A DNA stretch of 38,287 nucleotides from Cellvibrionaceae bacterium (GCA_025800365.1 JAOXRT010000089.1:1-38287); one strand, 5' to 3'. Counted from the first letter of the stretch, positions 1 through 9,762 are shown. Translations and numbers: made by a program. The notes: generated from the sequence alone by a model not told the origin.

Positions 1-981
1 ACCACGCTCAGACTTCAATACCAACACGCTTTTATCCCGGCTACGGCTGACTACCTGAAAATTTTCACCATCTAACAGAAAGGCCACATCCTCTTTGATT
101 CTCTGCAAGTCTGGGTCTACATATTCAGGGCCGTATTCGCGAGTTATAAGATTAAACTCTCTCAACACAGGCGTACTGTCGATTTTATCAAGTCCGGAAG
201 ATTTCTCACTCGCCACGAGTAAGATATCTTTACTATTTGGCTTCATGCTGACAGGTGTCATACGATCGGTATCAAAAAAGTTCTTCTTTTCAAATACACT
301 CCATGCTGAACCTGTTTCGTTTCTAAACAGCACTTCGGCATGCTTACCATCTTTTCCCTTTTCTAAGCGCCCACCGACACGAAGCTCCCCCCAGTCATCG
401 GCAAGCCAATAAGAAACCTGATTCGGGTTATCTTGTACTCGAGTACGAACCCCCGTCTCCAAATTTACTTTATGTACTATGGGTGATGCCCAATTGTTTG
501 GAGAATCATCTAAGCTAAGCAAGACGTGATCGGGGTCGTCCTTCATTAAGCTAATCAAGCTTGGGTTGCGCTTATAAAAACCTTTACGATTAGGCTTCGC
601 CTTATAAAATATAGGGTCTGTTCCGTCACGCTTGACACTGCCTATAGTTGAAAGAATGATGACATAATCACGTATTTCGCGAGTTTTGCGAACGCTCAAT
701 AATAATCGCTCATCGTTAGCCCACTTAAACCAGTTAATATAGTATTCACCATCCGACAAACGCGTCAGCTTGGCCTCAGGATCTGCAAGATCCCGCATTA
801 CAATAAAGCTATTTGTTCCGTCGGACATTTTGGCCGCCAAATATCGACCATTGGGTGAGATCTCGGGATTGGAAAATCTAGGCAGCTTCGCAAATTCAGA
901 CACATCAACAACAGCGCCCATTGATGTAGCGCTATTCAATAAAACGATCAGTAACAACGATATCCAGATAGTGTATTTCAT
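1..981 (-). CDS. S9-family peptidase, N-terminal propeller part (partial, runs off left edge)
   Basis: An uninterrupted frame of 327 codons runs from an ATG at 979-981 to base 1 with no stop, so the gene continues outside the window. The first ~22 residues are a lysine plus a long hydrophobic stretch ending Ala-Thr-Ser-Met-Gly-Ala, like a Sec signal peptide, so export is likely. The remainder resembles the N-terminal beta-propeller of prolyl-oligopeptidase-type (S9) acylaminoacyl peptidases: it has the segment FSNPEISPNGRYLAAK near the start and blade-like W/D-rich strands. The Ser-Asp-His hydrolase domain would lie off the edge, so catalysis cannot be confirmed. An in-frame ATG also sits at 985-987. 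I prefer 981 because GAAGGG lies about six bases upstream of it and directly abuts the other ATG. The family call is by eye; a different secreted propeller protein is possible. Confidence 0.7.
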   Translation of the reverse strand, partial: MKYTIWISLLLIVLLNSATSMGAVVDVSEFAKLPRFSNPEISPNGRYLAAKMSDGTNSFIVMRDLADPEAKLTRLSDGEYYINWFKWANDERLLLSVRKTREIRDYVIILSTIGSVKRDGTDPIFYKAKPNRKGFYKRNPSLISLMKDDPDHVLLSLDDSPNNWASPIVHKVNLETGVRTRVQDNPNQVSYWLADDWGELRVGGRLEKGKDGKHAEVLFRNETGSAWSVFEKKNFFDTDRMTPVSMKPNSKDILLVASEKSSGLDKIDSTPVLREFNLITREYGPEYVDPDLQRIKEDVAFLLDGENFQVVSRSRDKSVLVLKSERG

Positions 982-1021
982 AAGCATCCCTTCACATTAA
1001 ACTTCACACATCAGATCAAAG

Positions 1022-1049
1022 AAAAAAGGGAGCGACCAGCGCTCCCTTT
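1022..1049 (-). terminator. Rho-independent terminator after guaA
   Basis: A perfect 10-bp inverted repeat (1025-1034 with 1040-1049, 5-base loop) is followed, on the minus strand, by a run of T from 1027 down to 1022. It lies 20 bases past the guaA stop and before the S9 peptidase gene, so it ends guaBA transcription. Confidence 0.85.
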
Positions 1050-1069
1050 GAAACTGGCTTACAATCCAG

Positions 1070-2647
1070 TTACTCCCATTCGATTGTTGCTGGCGGCTTA
1101 CTCGAAACGTCGTAGGCCACACGAGATACACCGGATATCTCGTTAATAATTCGATTGGAGCAACGTTCTAGCAAATCATAAGGCAAATGCGCCCAGCGTG
1201 CTGTCATAAAATCAACTGTTTCTACAGCACGCAAGGAGATAACCCACTCATAGCGACGGCCATCTCCAACCACACCAACAGATTTTACCGGCAAGAATAC
1301 CGCAAAAGCCTGACTGGTTTTATGGTACCAATCCGCTGCGTGCAACTCTTCTAAGAAGATGGCATCTGCTTCACGCAAAATGTCAGCATATTCCTTTTTA
1401 ACTTCACCTAGGATACGCACACCCAGACCCGGCCCCGGGAAGGGATGACGATAAACCATATCGTAAGGTAAACCTAACTCTAAACCAATTTTGCGTACTT
1501 CATCTTTAAACAGTTCACGTAATGGCTCAACCAGCTCAAATTCCATATCGTCAGGCAAGCCACCCACATTATGGTGCGACTTAATGACATGAGCTTTACC
1601 GGTTTTTGCTGCCGCTGATTCGATTACATCTGGGTAAATGGTGCCTTGCGCCAACCATTTAACGTTCTGCAACTTGGCAGCCTCTTGATCGAAAACCTCA
1701 ATAAAGGTATTACCAATAATTTTACGCTTGGCCTCAGGGTCAGCAACACCTTGCAGTTTGCCAAGGAATAGATCCTCCGCATCGGCACGAATGACTTTTA
1801 CACCCATGTTCTTAGCGAACATATCCATTACCTGATCGCCTTCGTCCTTACGAAGCAGGCCATTGTCAACGAAGACACAGGTTAATTGATCACCGATCGC
1901 CTTGTGCAGCAAAGCGGCTACTACCGATGAGTCCACACCACCTGAAAGACCAAGCAGAACCTTATCGGTACCCACCTGCTCTCTTACTTTCTGAATGGCG
2001 TCTTCAACGATATTGGCAGGATTCCAAAGTGCCTCACAGCCAGCAAGCTTCAGTACAAAATGTTCAAAAATGCGCTTACCTTGCAGAGTATGAGTTACCT
2101 CTGGGTGAAACTGTACGCCGTATAAGTCGCGCTCTTCGCAGTACATGCCCGCAATAGGACAAGAATCTGTAGAGGCCATTAGCTCAAAGCCGGCAGGCAT
2201 TTCGCTAACTTTATCACCGTGACTCATCCAAACGTCCAGCAATGAGCCACCATCGTGGTCGACATGGTCACGAATATCGTTTAGCAGCGCTCCACGGCCA
2301 TGCACCTTGATTTGGGCATAACCAAATTCGCGCATATCAGAAGTGCTGACCTTACCGCCCAACTGCTCAGCCATTGTCTGCATGCCATAGCAAATGCCCA
2401 ATACTGGGACACCCATGTTAAACACACATTCTGGGGCACGCGGTGACTCCCCTTCAGTGACCGATTCAGGGCCACCCGCTAAAATAATGCCGCGAGGATC
2501 GAAATCTCGGATTTCTTCCTCAGTCATATCAAAAGCACGAATCTCAGAATAAACACCAATCTCGCGCACTCGGCGTGCAATCAACTGTGTGTATTGAGAA
2601 CCGAAATCCAAAATCAAAATGCGTTGAGCATGAATATCGTGAGTCAT
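1070..2647 (-). CDS. guaA: GMP synthase (glutamine-hydrolysing)
   Basis: GuaA converts XMP to GMP in the cytoplasm using ATP and glutamine, the last step of guanine nucleotide synthesis. Residues 1-200 are a class I glutamine amidotransferase with the nucleophile Cys86 in GICYGMQ and the His-Glu pair in QFHPE. The ATP pyrophosphatase P-loop GLSGGVDSS follows, then the C-terminal dimerisation domain with [11 protein letters not shown] and the terminal IEWE. From the ATG at 2645-2647 the protein is 525 residues, the same as E. coli GuaA. A longer frame from a TTG at 2674 begins inside the T-tract of an upstream hairpin and is rejected. It lies downstream of guaB on the same strand, separated by that hairpin. 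Confidence 0.98.
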   Translation of the reverse strand: MTHDIHAQRILILDFGSQYTQLIARRVREIGVYSEIRAFDMTEEEIRDFDPRGIILAGGPESVTEGESPRAPECVFNMGVPVLGICYGMQTMAEQLGGKVSTSDMREFGYAQIKVHGRGALLNDIRDHVDHDGGSLLDVWMSHGDKVSEMPAGFELMASTDSCPIAGMYCEERDLYGVQFHPEVTHTLQGKRIFEHFVLKLAGCEALWNPANIVEDAIQKVREQVGTDKVLLGLSGGVDSSVVAALLHKAIGDQLTCVFVDNGLLRKDEGDQVMDMFAKNMGVKVIRADAEDLFLGKLQGVADPEAKRKIIGNTFIEVFDQEAAKLQNVKWLAQGTIYPDVIESAAAKTGKAHVIKSHHNVGGLPDDMEFELVEPLRELFKDEVRKIGLELGLPYDMVYRHPFPGPGLGVRILGEVKKEYADILREADAIFLEELHAADWYHKTSQAFAVFLPVKSVGVVGDGRRYEWVISLRAVETVDFMTARWAHLPYDLLERCSNRIINEISGVSRVAYDVSSKPPATIEWE

Positions 2648-2672
2648 AGAACTGTCTTGTCGCCTAATAAAC

Positions 2673-2698
2673 AAAAAAGGCCAGCCCGAGAGCTGACC
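2673..2698 (-). terminator. Terminator-like hairpin between guaB and guaA
   Basis: On the minus strand, arms 2692-2698 and 2679-2685 form a 7-bp stem (one G-T pair) with a 6-base loop, followed by six T (2678-2673). It starts 23 bases past the guaB stop and ends about 25 bases before the guaA ATG. It has full intrinsic-terminator form but sits inside the guaBA unit, so it probably acts as a partial terminator or as a 3' end protecting guaB mRNA. Confidence 0.7.
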
Positions 2699-2721
2699 TA
2701 TAGATCAATAATCAATTAGCC

Positions 2722-4197
2722 TTAGCGGCCACCCACCGGATAATTGGGCGCCTCTTTGGTGATTTGTACATCGTGCACATGGGATTCTCCCATACCGGCT
2801 GCGGTAACTCTTACAAACTCTGGCTGAGTACGCATAATATCGATAGTGCGAGAGCCGGTGTAGCCCATTGAAGAGCGCAAACCACCCATCATTTGGTGAA
2901 CAATGGCAGACATTGGGCCTTTGTAAGGTACGCGACCTTCGATGCCTTCAGGAACAAGCTTTTCAGCACCCTGGCTCGCATCTTGGAAATAACGATCTGA
3001 TGATCCCTGGGTTTTAGCCATAGCACCCAATGAACCCATGCCGCGATACGCCTTATAGGTACGGCCTTGGTACAGCTCGACTTCACCCGGAGCTTCTTCA
3101 GTACCCGCAAACATTGAGCCCATCATCACACAATGGGCACCGGCCACAATCGCCTTGGCAATATCACCAGAAAAACGAACGCCACCATCGGCAATAACCG
3201 GTACATTAGTATCTTTAAGGGCATCTACAACGTTTGCAATTGCCGAAATCTGTGGCACACCAACACCAGACACAATTCGTGTGGTACAGATCGAGCCCGG
3301 GCCAATACCCACTTTAACGCCATCGGCACCCGCCTCAACGAGCGCTTTGGCCGCCGCCGCAGTAGCGATATTGCCGCCAATTACCTGTACTTCAGGGTAA
3401 TCCGTCTTAATTTTTCGTACACGATCAAGTACGTTTTTAGAGTGACCATGGGCCGTATCAACAACCAGCAAATCGACACCAGCGGCAACTAAAGCGGCTA
3501 CACGATCATCGGTGTCAGGACTTGTGCCCACAGAAGCACCAACGCGCAATCGACCTTCTGGGTCTTTACAGGCGTTTGGATACTGCTCTGCTTTGGTAAT
3601 ATCTTTAACAGTGATCAGGCCGGTTAGCTCAAAGTTATCGTTAACCACCATCACTTTTTCGATGCGGTGACGATGCAACAAAATCTGCACCTCATCCAGT
3701 GGCGCGCCTTCGGAGACAGTAACCAACTTATCTTTAGGCGTCATAATATCCGCTACGGTAGCGTCTAAATTCGGCTCAAAGCGCACATCTCGTGCCGTTA
3801 CAATACCTACCAAATCGCCATTATCTAGTACCGGAAAGCCAGAGAACTTGTTTTCTACCGTTAAAGCTACCAGCTCTCGGATAGTCGCTGACGACTCAAT
3901 GGTAATTGGATCTCGAACCACGCCCGCTTCAAACTTCTTAACGGCGCGCACTTCGGCAGCCTGACCTTCAATGGTCATGCTCTTGTGAATAATACCGATA
4001 CCGCCCTCTTGAGCGATGGCGATAGCTAGACGAGCTTCTGTTACCGTATCCATTGCTGCTGACACCAGCGGGATATTTAGCTCAATATCGCGACTAATAC
4101 GTGATTTTAAGCAAACATCTTTTGCCGTGATCTCTGAATAGCCGGGAACTAGCAATACATCATCAAACGTTAAAGCTTCTTGTGCGATACGCAACAT
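2722..4197 (-). CDS. guaB: Inosine-5'-monophosphate dehydrogenase
   Basis: GuaB oxidises IMP to XMP with NAD+, the committed step to GMP, and feeds GuaA encoded next. The 491-residue product has the usual bacterial layout. A split TIM barrel ([24 protein letters not shown]) is interrupted by a tandem CBS pair at about residues 93-205. The barrel then resumes with the catalytic loop GPGSICTTR, where Cys304 forms the covalent XMP intermediate. The phosphate-binding segment ([14 protein letters not shown]) and the flap ([10 protein letters not shown]) follow. Length and order match E. coli GuaB (488 residues). The ATG at 4197 is used; upstream sequence has no strong ribosome binding site. A candidate promoter lies at 4344-4372. 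Confidence 0.98.
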   Translation of the reverse strand: MLRIAQEALTFDDVLLVPGYSEITAKDVCLKSRISRDIELNIPLVSAAMDTVTEARLAIAIAQEGGIGIIHKSMTIEGQAAEVRAVKKFEAGVVRDPITIESSATIRELVALTVENKFSGFPVLDNGDLVGIVTARDVRFEPNLDATVADIMTPKDKLVTVSEGAPLDEVQILLHRHRIEKVMVVNDNFELTGLITVKDITKAEQYPNACKDPEGRLRVGASVGTSPDTDDRVAALVAAGVDLLVVDTAHGHSKNVLDRVRKIKTDYPEVQVIGGNIATAAAAKALVEAGADGVKVGIGPGSICTTRIVSGVGVPQISAIANVVDALKDTNVPVIADGGVRFSGDIAKAIVAGAHCVMMGSMFAGTEEAPGEVELYQGRTYKAYRGMGSLGAMAKTQGSSDRYFQDASQGAEKLVPEGIEGRVPYKGPMSAIVHQMMGGLRSSMGYTGSRTIDIMRTQPEFVRVTAAGMGESHVHDVQITKEAPNYPVGGR

Positions 4198-4531
4198 TGT
4201 TTCGAAGAACCTATATAAAACGGTTTATAAAAACTGGGCCATCCTCCCTTGATATAACTATTACTAACTGAGCCAATAGCTATAGAGCTTCGGCAAAGTG
4301 CGATAGGACTACAAGGTGAAGGAGCGGCTTAGATAAACCCGCAATTATATAGATTTTCTAGCCAAGGGTAAACACAAGACAGCGGTTTCGACCTGTACGC
4401 AGCCTTTGCCAAACGTGGACAGGCGCTATTAGCCAACAAACTGATCAAATAAACATCACACCGAGATCTTAGCTAAAATCACCAGCCTATACCGCTGTGC
4501 TCAGGGCGACTGATCCCATACAATAAGCGCC
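4198..4531. other. Divergent intergenic region guaB / xseA (334 bases)
   Basis: No coding region is visible here on either strand. It must contain the promoters of both divergent genes; a minus-strand candidate is listed separately. I saw no convincing PurR operator and no DnaA box, which are the known regulators of guaBA in E. coli. Confidence 0.6.
4344..4372 (-). promoter_or_regulatory. Candidate sigma-70 promoter for guaBA
   Basis: Minus strand: -35 TTTACC (4372-4367), 17-base spacer, -10 TATAAT (4349-4344, perfect). This would give a guaB leader of roughly 140 bases. The -10 is perfect and the spacing ideal, but the -35 matches only four of six positions. Confidence 0.4.
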
Positions 4532-5875
4532 ATGAATCAATCTCAAAACAAACAAGTCCTTAGCGTTAGCCAGCTAAACCGTAAAGCCAAGCAGCTGCTA
4601 GAAACACACCTCCCCTTAATTTGGCTGGAGGGTGAGATTTCCAACTTGGCCAAACCCTCCTCTGGACACTGGTATTTGACCCTTAAAGATCAGGGCGCTC
4701 AAGTTCGCGGCGCGATGTTTCGCAATCGCAATCAAATGCTGCGCTTTCACCCGCAAAATGGCGACAAAGTCCTAGTGCGAGCCCGAGTAAGCCTGTACGA
4801 AGGGCGCGGCGATTACCAGTTGATTATCGAGCATATGCAGCCTGCGGGTACTGGGGACCTACAGGCACAATTTGAAGCCTTAAAAGAAAAGCTCTACCAG
4901 CAAGGCCTGATGGCAGAAGAGCGAAAACGCCCTCTACCCGATCATGTCGGCAAATTAGCCGTTATCACCTCACCCAGCGGCGCAGCGGTTAGAGATGTTT
5001 TAAGCGTTCTGAAACGCCGCAGCCCCAGCACAGCAGTGACAATACTGCCCTGCCAAGTCCAAGGTGATATTGCTGCTAGCCAGATTATCAATGCTATTGA
5101 ACTGGCCAATAGGCATCAACTTGCCGACGCAATACTGCTTACCCGTGGAGGTGGTTCACTGGAAGATCTATGGGCCTTTAACAACGAAGCGCTGGCGTAT
5201 GCCATCGCGAATAGCGACATCCCTGTTATTTCAGCCGTTGGCCACGAAGTCGACTTTACTATCGCTGACTTTGTCGCTGATTTGCGAGCTGCAACCCCTT
5301 CTGCAGCCGCTGAGCTACTCAGCCAGGACCAAGAAAACCAACAACAGCTGCTTTTAGGCAATGCTGTATTACTAGGCCAAGCCTGCCAAAGGAAACTGGC
5401 CACAGAAAAGCTCAAGCTCAAGCAGCTATCGCGACGATTACGTCATCCAGGGCAAACCTTAGAACAACAGAGCCAACGCCTGGACAATCTAGAAATTCGC
5501 TTACAGCAAGCTTGGTCCAATCGCCTAACGCTTCAACAACACAAACTCAAAGGTCTGCAGTTTCGCTTTGCCCAGCAACATCCCAAGCAGCAACTTGCGG
5601 AGCTGCAACAAACTGTGAGTAAGCAAAGCAAAAATCTATCGCTGCTGATGAGCAGCAAAATGCAAAGGTTAGAAATGTCACTTAGCGCACCGGTAGGAAA
5701 GCTACAGGCTTTAAGCCCATTGTCGGTTTTGCAACGTGGATTCAGCATCAGTCGCGATAGCGAGGGCAAAATCATCCGCAAGGCCACTCAAACCAGTACA
5801 GGCGACCTAATCTCAATTCAGCTGGGTGAAGGGAAATTAGATTGTCAGGTGGCGGCGATACACACAAGCAAGTAG
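4532..5875 (+). CDS. xseA: Exodeoxyribonuclease VII large subunit
   Basis: XseA is the catalytic large subunit of exonuclease VII, which with XseB degrades single-stranded DNA to oligonucleotides in repair. The 447-residue protein (E. coli 456) opens with an OB-fold DNA-binding domain at about 10-110: WLEGEISNLAKPSSGHWYL, then GRGDYQLI and MQPAGTG. The catalytic domain follows (AVITSPSGAAVRDVL, RGGGSLEDLWAFNNE, SAVGHEVDFTIADFVADLRA, TPSAAAE). After this comes a long Gln/Leu-rich coiled coil and a short C-terminal domain (LSVLQRGFSI). It is monocistronic as far as can be seen and divergent from guaB. The small subunit gene is not in this window. Confidence 0.97.
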   Translation: MNQSQNKQVLSVSQLNRKAKQLLETHLPLIWLEGEISNLAKPSSGHWYLTLKDQGAQVRGAMFRNRNQMLRFHPQNGDKVLVRARVSLYEGRGDYQLIIEHMQPAGTGDLQAQFEALKEKLYQQGLMAEERKRPLPDHVGKLAVITSPSGAAVRDVLSVLKRRSPSTAVTILPCQVQGDIAASQIINAIELANRHQLADAILLTRGGGSLEDLWAFNNEALAYAIANSDIPVISAVGHEVDFTIADFVADLRAATPSAAAELLSQDQENQQQLLLGNAVLLGQACQRKLATEKLKLKQLSRRLRHPGQTLEQQSQRLDNLEIRLQQAWSNRLTLQQHKLKGLQFRFAQQHPKQQLAELQQTVSKQSKNLSLLMSSKMQRLEMSLSAPVGKLQALSPLSVLQRGFSISRDSEGKIIRKATQTSTGDLISIQLGEGKLDCQVAAIHTSK

Positions 5876-6037
5876 ACTTGCGAAATATGGGGCTATGTCA
5901 TCAAAATGTTGCATAAGCCTGATTTAATATGGCGTTTATTTTTGCATCGCTCATGGTGAACGATGCAGCTGTAGAAACAGCGTTGAATTAGACTGACTTG
6001 CAGATTTGCAATTTAGCGCAGATGAACACGGATTATC

Positions 6038-6547
6038 ATGTTGAATTTTTATAGACAGCAAGCAATAAAGACTCTCATCGTCACTAGTAGCCTACTAACA
6101 CTCAGTGGCTGTGATCTTTTAAACAGCCCCACTACTGGCTCCGGCCAAGCAAATGCTGGCTGCCTGCTGGAACACAATGCCAGTGGCGGTGAGTATCGCA
6201 TCATGATGGTTCAGCAACATAACGGCGAATGGAATTTTCCAGGCGGCGGTTTTCGCTGGCGAGAAACGCCCGCGCAAACAGCTGAACGAGAAACACTGGA
6301 AGAAACTGGTGTCGCAGTTAGCGCCGACAAAATGATCAAAACCTTTGATAATGGCTTCCAATTGTTTAGCTGCAGCAATAAACAAAAGATGCGACCAAAC
6401 CCCGAAGACAATATTGAAATCTTAAGCGCACGCTGGGTTAATCCCTCGCTTATTCCTGCAGTGCAGTGGCGCTTCCCCTATCAAAGAGCTTGGCTAATGG
6501 ACTATTTAAACCAATCCAATGCCAGCCAAAACAACAGTGAAAACTAA
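6038..6547 (+). CDS. Nudix hydrolase with lipoprotein signal peptide
   Basis: The first 24 residues form a signal peptide ending in the lipobox LSGC, so Cys25 should be lipidated. A Nudix domain follows: FPGGGFRWRETPAQTAE then RETLEETGV, fitting GX5EX7REUXEEXGU at residues 70-92 with a Thr at the first U position. Nudix enzymes hydrolyse nucleoside diphosphates linked to another moiety and are normally cytoplasmic, so a membrane-anchored exported version is unusual. Asp at +2 after the lipid Cys would favour inner-membrane retention by the E. coli rule. The substrate cannot be predicted. The next gene, 12 bases downstream, encodes a lipoprotein alkaline phosphatase; the two look co-transcribed and may act in sequence on extracytoplasmic nucleotides. 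The ribosome binding site is weak. Confidence 0.8.
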   Translation: MLNFYRQQAIKTLIVTSSLLTLSGCDLLNSPTTGSGQANAGCLLEHNASGGEYRIMMVQQHNGEWNFPGGGFRWRETPAQTAERETLEETGVAVSADKMIKTFDNGFQLFSCSNKQKMRPNPEDNIEILSARWVNPSLIPAVQWRFPYQRAWLMDYLNQSNASQNNSEN

Positions 6548-6559
6548 TCAGGCTCAATC

Positions 6560-8071
6560 ATGATTTTTAAGAAAAAATTTCTTTGCTTATCGTTAGGACT
6601 CGGCTTATTGGCTGGCTGTAGTGACGACAGCATAACCCATCAAAAAACCAACCCGTGGTTTGAACAAGGCCAGTCTCAACTTAAAGCCGCATTAAAGCGC
6701 GAAAACAATGAAAATAAAGCGAAAAACGTCATCGTATTTGTGGGCGATGGCAATGGTATTGCTTCAGTAACGGCAACTCGGATATTTAAAGGCCAAATCG
6801 ATGGAGGTGACGGCGAGGAATTTCAGCTTTCCTATGAACACTTTCCACATATGGCTCTTTCAAAAACCTACAACACAAATGCTCAGACCCCAGATTCGGC
6901 TGGCACCGCCACCGCCATCATGACGGGTATTAAGACCAAGATGGGGCTTATTTCGGTCAATGACAGTATCGACCGCGGTGATTGCCAAGCTGCACTGAAG
7001 AATCATGCCGCTACCCTACTAGAGCTGGCAGAACTCGATGGGCGCTCAACCGGAGTGGTTACCACTACACGCATTACTCACGCCACCCCTGCCTCTACTT
7101 ATGCTCACTCTGCCGACAGAAACTTTGAGGACGACAGCAAGCTTAGCACCCACGACAAAGAAGCCGGCTGTAAAGATATTGCCCAACAACTAATCGAGTT
7201 TCCATATGGCGACGGCATTGAGGTCGCCATGGGCGGCGGACGTCGACACTTCCTACCAAGCAATGTCAGTGGACCAGAAGGCAAATTTGGCAAACGTCGA
7301 GATCAGCGCAACTTAATCGAAGAATGGCAGGAAAAGCACCCTGAAGGGCGTTACGTTTGGAATCAAAAAGGTTTTGATAAGGTAGATCCAAAAGAAACCG
7401 ACAAACTGTTCGGCCTATTTAACAGCTCTCATATGGAATACGAGCTTGATCGCGAAAAAGACCAAGGCGGAGAGCCCTCTTTAGCCGAAATGACGGGTAA
7501 AGCGATTGATATTCTGAGCAAAAATGACGACGGCTTTTTTCTCTTGGTTGAAGGCGGTCGAATCGATCACGCTCACCATGCCGGTAATGCAAAACGGGCC
7601 TTAACCGACGGCATTGCAATGGCCGATGCCGTTGAGATGGCCATGCGCAAAACCGATAAAGAAGATACTTTAATTATTGTTACCGCCGACCATTCACACA
7701 CTTTTGTTATTCAAGGCTACTCCTATCGCGGCAACCCAATTCTTGGCTTAGCCCAAGGCATTGATAAAAAAGGTCGTCCAGCCAACACACCCAACCTAGC
7801 TTTAGACGGCAAGCCATATACCACGCTTTCCTATGCTAACGGCCCAGGTGCACACAGTCATGGCCCTCGCCCTCACGCCACAGAAGAGCAAGCTCAAGGT
7901 CACGATTACAAGCAGCAAGCTTTAATCCCTCTTGAGTCAGAAACTCATGCTGGTGAAGACGTAGCCATATATGCCCGCGGCCCCTGGGCTCACTTATTCA
8001 ATGGCGTTGTTGAACAAAATTATATTTTCCACGCCATTAATCACGCTGCAGAGCTAGATGCTGAACGCTAA
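6560..8071 (+). CDS. Alkaline phosphatase, lipoprotein
   Basis: A phosphomonoesterase of the PhoA superfamily (503 residues) with the full metal set: Asp63 in VGDGNG, nucleophile Ser113 in TPDSAGTATA, Glu331/Asp336/His340 in VEGGRIDHAHH, Asp377/His378 in TADHSHT and His463 in ETHAGEDVAIYARGP. The last segment and the overall order look closer to animal-type alkaline phosphatases than to E. coli PhoA (recalled similarity). The N-terminus is a signal peptide with lipobox LAGC (Cys20) and Ser at +2, predicting an outer-membrane lipoprotein. It follows the Nudix lipoprotein gene by 12 bases. It would release phosphate from organic esters in the periplasm or at the surface. No convincing PHO box precedes the pair. 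A bidirectional terminator follows. Confidence 0.93.
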   Translation: MIFKKKFLCLSLGLGLLAGCSDDSITHQKTNPWFEQGQSQLKAALKRENNENKAKNVIVFVGDGNGIASVTATRIFKGQIDGGDGEEFQLSYEHFPHMALSKTYNTNAQTPDSAGTATAIMTGIKTKMGLISVNDSIDRGDCQAALKNHAATLLELAELDGRSTGVVTTTRITHATPASTYAHSADRNFEDDSKLSTHDKEAGCKDIAQQLIEFPYGDGIEVAMGGGRRHFLPSNVSGPEGKFGKRRDQRNLIEEWQEKHPEGRYVWNQKGFDKVDPKETDKLFGLFNSSHMEYELDREKDQGGEPSLAEMTGKAIDILSKNDDGFFLLVEGGRIDHAHHAGNAKRALTDGIAMADAVEMAMRKTDKEDTLIIVTADHSHTFVIQGYSYRGNPILGLAQGIDKKGRPANTPNLALDGKPYTTLSYANGPGAHSHGPRPHATEEQAQGHDYKQQALIPLESETHAGEDVAIYARGPWAHLFNGVVEQNYIFHAINHAAELDAER

Positions 8072-8094
8072 GCTGCTTATAAAAAGCGAAAAAT

Positions 8095-8122
8095 AAAAAA
8101 GGGAGCAAACGCTCCCTTTTTT
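8095..8122. terminator. Bidirectional terminator between alkaline phosphatase gene and der
   Basis: A 6-bp GC-rich stem (8101-8106 with 8111-8116) is flanked by six A on the left and six T on the right, extending the stem and giving a T-run on both strands. It separates two convergent genes and can serve both. Its stem core resembles that of the terminator at 1022-1049. Confidence 0.88.
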
Positions 8123-8150
8123 ATTTCTTGAACCAAGCAATCGTATAAAG

Positions 8151-9563
8151 CTATTTCTTCTTTTTCTTCTTAGCGTTTTTATAGTGTTCCATCAAACGTC
8201 GCTTCTTTGCCGCCTGGCGAGAACTTAGCTCATTTTTCTTACCACTATAGGGGTTATCAGTGGATTTAAACTCCATTTTTATTGGAGTACCATGTAAATC
8301 TAGAACACGACGAAAGGTTTTCTCTAGGTACTTTTTATAGTGCGCAGGAACAGATTCCGTCTGATTACCATGAATTACGATAATCGGAGGATTCTTACCC
8401 CCGGCGTGCGCATAGCGCAACTTGATTCGGTGCCCGCCTACCATAGGTGGCTGATGGGTAGAGACGGCATCTTGTAAAATTCTTGTCAGATGATTGGTGG
8501 TTAACTTATCGGTTGCAGCACTATAGGCCTGCTCGATAGATTCGTACAAATGACCAACACCGGTACCATGCAAAGCCGAAATAAAATGAATGTCGGCAAA
8601 GTCAACAAAACGCAAACGGCGCTCTAATTCATTTTTAACGAACTCTTTATGTTCGCTATCTAGGCCATCCCATTTGTTTAAAGCAACCACCAAAGCCCTA
8701 CCCTGGTCAATCACATGCCCCATCAAATGAAGATCTTGATCAACCAAACCCTCGGTCGCATCCACTAACAAAACCACAACATTGGCATCATTAATGGCTT
8801 GCAAAGTTTTAACGATAGAGAATTTTTCTACAGACTCTTTTACGTTTTTACGACGTCGAATTCCCGCCGTGTCGATAATCGTATAGGGCTTTTCATTACG
8901 CTCGTAGTTAATATAAACACTATCGCGGGTGGTACCTGGCATATCGAAAACAACCACACGATCTTCACCCAATAAACGGTTTACCAAAGTGGATTTCCCC
9001 ACATTAGGGCGACCGACAATGGCCATTTTGATGCCCTTGGCTTCCTCTTCCTCCTCATCCTCAAAGACGTTTTCAGGGAACTCCTCAAGCACTAATTCCA
9101 TCAGTGTTTTCACACCACGACCCTGGGTAGCCGTTGTACCATAAACCTCACCAAGGCCCATCTCATAGAACGGTGCCATTGCGACATCGTGGTTCTGGCC
9201 ATCGATTTTATTGGCCACTACATAGGTACGCTTATTATTAACGCGTAAATGCTCCGCAATCATTTCATCGGCTGCCGTCAGGCCATCACGACTATCAACC
9301 AAGAACAACACGACATCAGCCTCTTCAACCGCCAATAGCGACTGCTCAGCCATAGCCGAATCGATACCCTCTTCGTCACCCGTAATACCACCAGTATCAA
9401 TCACCATAAATTGACGCTTATTAATCTCACCGTCACCGTATTTACGATCCCGTGTTAGACCGGCGTAATTTGCCACTAGGGCATCACGGCTGCGGGTCAG
9501 GCGATTAAACATGGTAGATTTGCCCACATTTGGGCGACCAACCAAGGCGATTACAGGTATCAT
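8151..9563 (-). CDS. der: Ribosome biogenesis GTPase Der (EngA)
   Basis: Der is an essential double GTPase acting in late assembly of the 50S subunit. The 470-residue protein has a first G domain (P-loop GRPNVGKS at 9-16, DTGG at 57-60, NKID), an acidic linker ([10 protein letters not shown]), a second G domain (P-loop GRPNVGKS at 184-191, [13 protein letters not shown]) and a C-terminal KH-like domain. It ends in a strongly basic tail with six consecutive Lys, plausible for rRNA contact. The frame stays open 38 codons further upstream, but that stretch holds a good promoter and the family begins at [12 protein letters not shown], so the ATG at 9561-9563 is chosen. A terminator separates it from bamB. 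Confidence 0.97.
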   Translation of the reverse strand: MIPVIALVGRPNVGKSTMFNRLTRSRDALVANYAGLTRDRKYGDGEINKRQFMVIDTGGITGDEEGIDSAMAEQSLLAVEEADVVLFLVDSRDGLTAADEMIAEHLRVNNKRTYVVANKIDGQNHDVAMAPFYEMGLGEVYGTTATQGRGVKTLMELVLEEFPENVFEDEEEEEAKGIKMAIVGRPNVGKSTLVNRLLGEDRVVVFDMPGTTRDSVYINYERNEKPYTIIDTAGIRRRKNVKESVEKFSIVKTLQAINDANVVVLLVDATEGLVDQDLHLMGHVIDQGRALVVALNKWDGLDSEHKEFVKNELERRLRFVDFADIHFISALHGTGVGHLYESIEQAYSAATDKLTTNHLTRILQDAVSTHQPPMVGGHRIKLRYAHAGGKNPPIIVIHGNQTESVPAHYKKYLEKTFRRVLDLHGTPIKMEFKSTDNPYSGKKNELSSRQAAKKRRLMEHYKNAKKKKKK

Positions 9564-9635
9564 TTGGTATTCCAGTAGAGGTTTAGGGTTATTTAAGGTA
9601 CTTCTAACCCATTTTGATGTATCTCGTGGGCCGCG

Positions 9636-9663
9636 AGTATAGGGATTTTCTCGCCAGTAGCAA
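9636..9663 (-). promoter_or_regulatory. Candidate promoter for der
   Basis: Minus strand: -35 TTGCTA (9663-9658), 16-base spacer, -10 TATACT (9641-9636), about 70 bases before the der ATG and downstream of the bamB terminator. Four of six and five of six positions match consensus. It explains how der is transcribed after the terminator at 9715-9739. Confidence 0.45.
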
Positions 9664-9714
9664 GTTTTAGTGGCCATGTGGCTAATCTGGCCTGACTATA
9701 AAGAAGCCAATAAC

Positions 9715-9739
9715 GAAAAAAGGGCCAAACGGCCCTTTT
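9715..9739 (-). terminator. Terminator after bamB
   Basis: GGGCC (9722-9726) pairs with GGCCC (9731-9735), extended by A/T pairs, with a T-run on the minus strand (9721-9715). It lies 24 bases past the bamB stop and isolates bamB from der. Confidence 0.8.
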
Positions 9740-9762
9740 AGCTTCACTAAGGCAAGTTAGCC

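Noticed and set aside
2648-2674. Longer guaA starting at TTG 2674
   Set aside because: It begins within the T-tract of the upstream hairpin; the ATG at 2647 gives exactly the E. coli length.
5895-5912. Possible PHO box upstream of the Nudix/alkaline phosphatase pair
   Set aside because: The first 7-base repeat (ATGTCAT) fits, but after the 4-base spacer the second (ATGTTGC) matches only three of seven positions, and no second copy is present.
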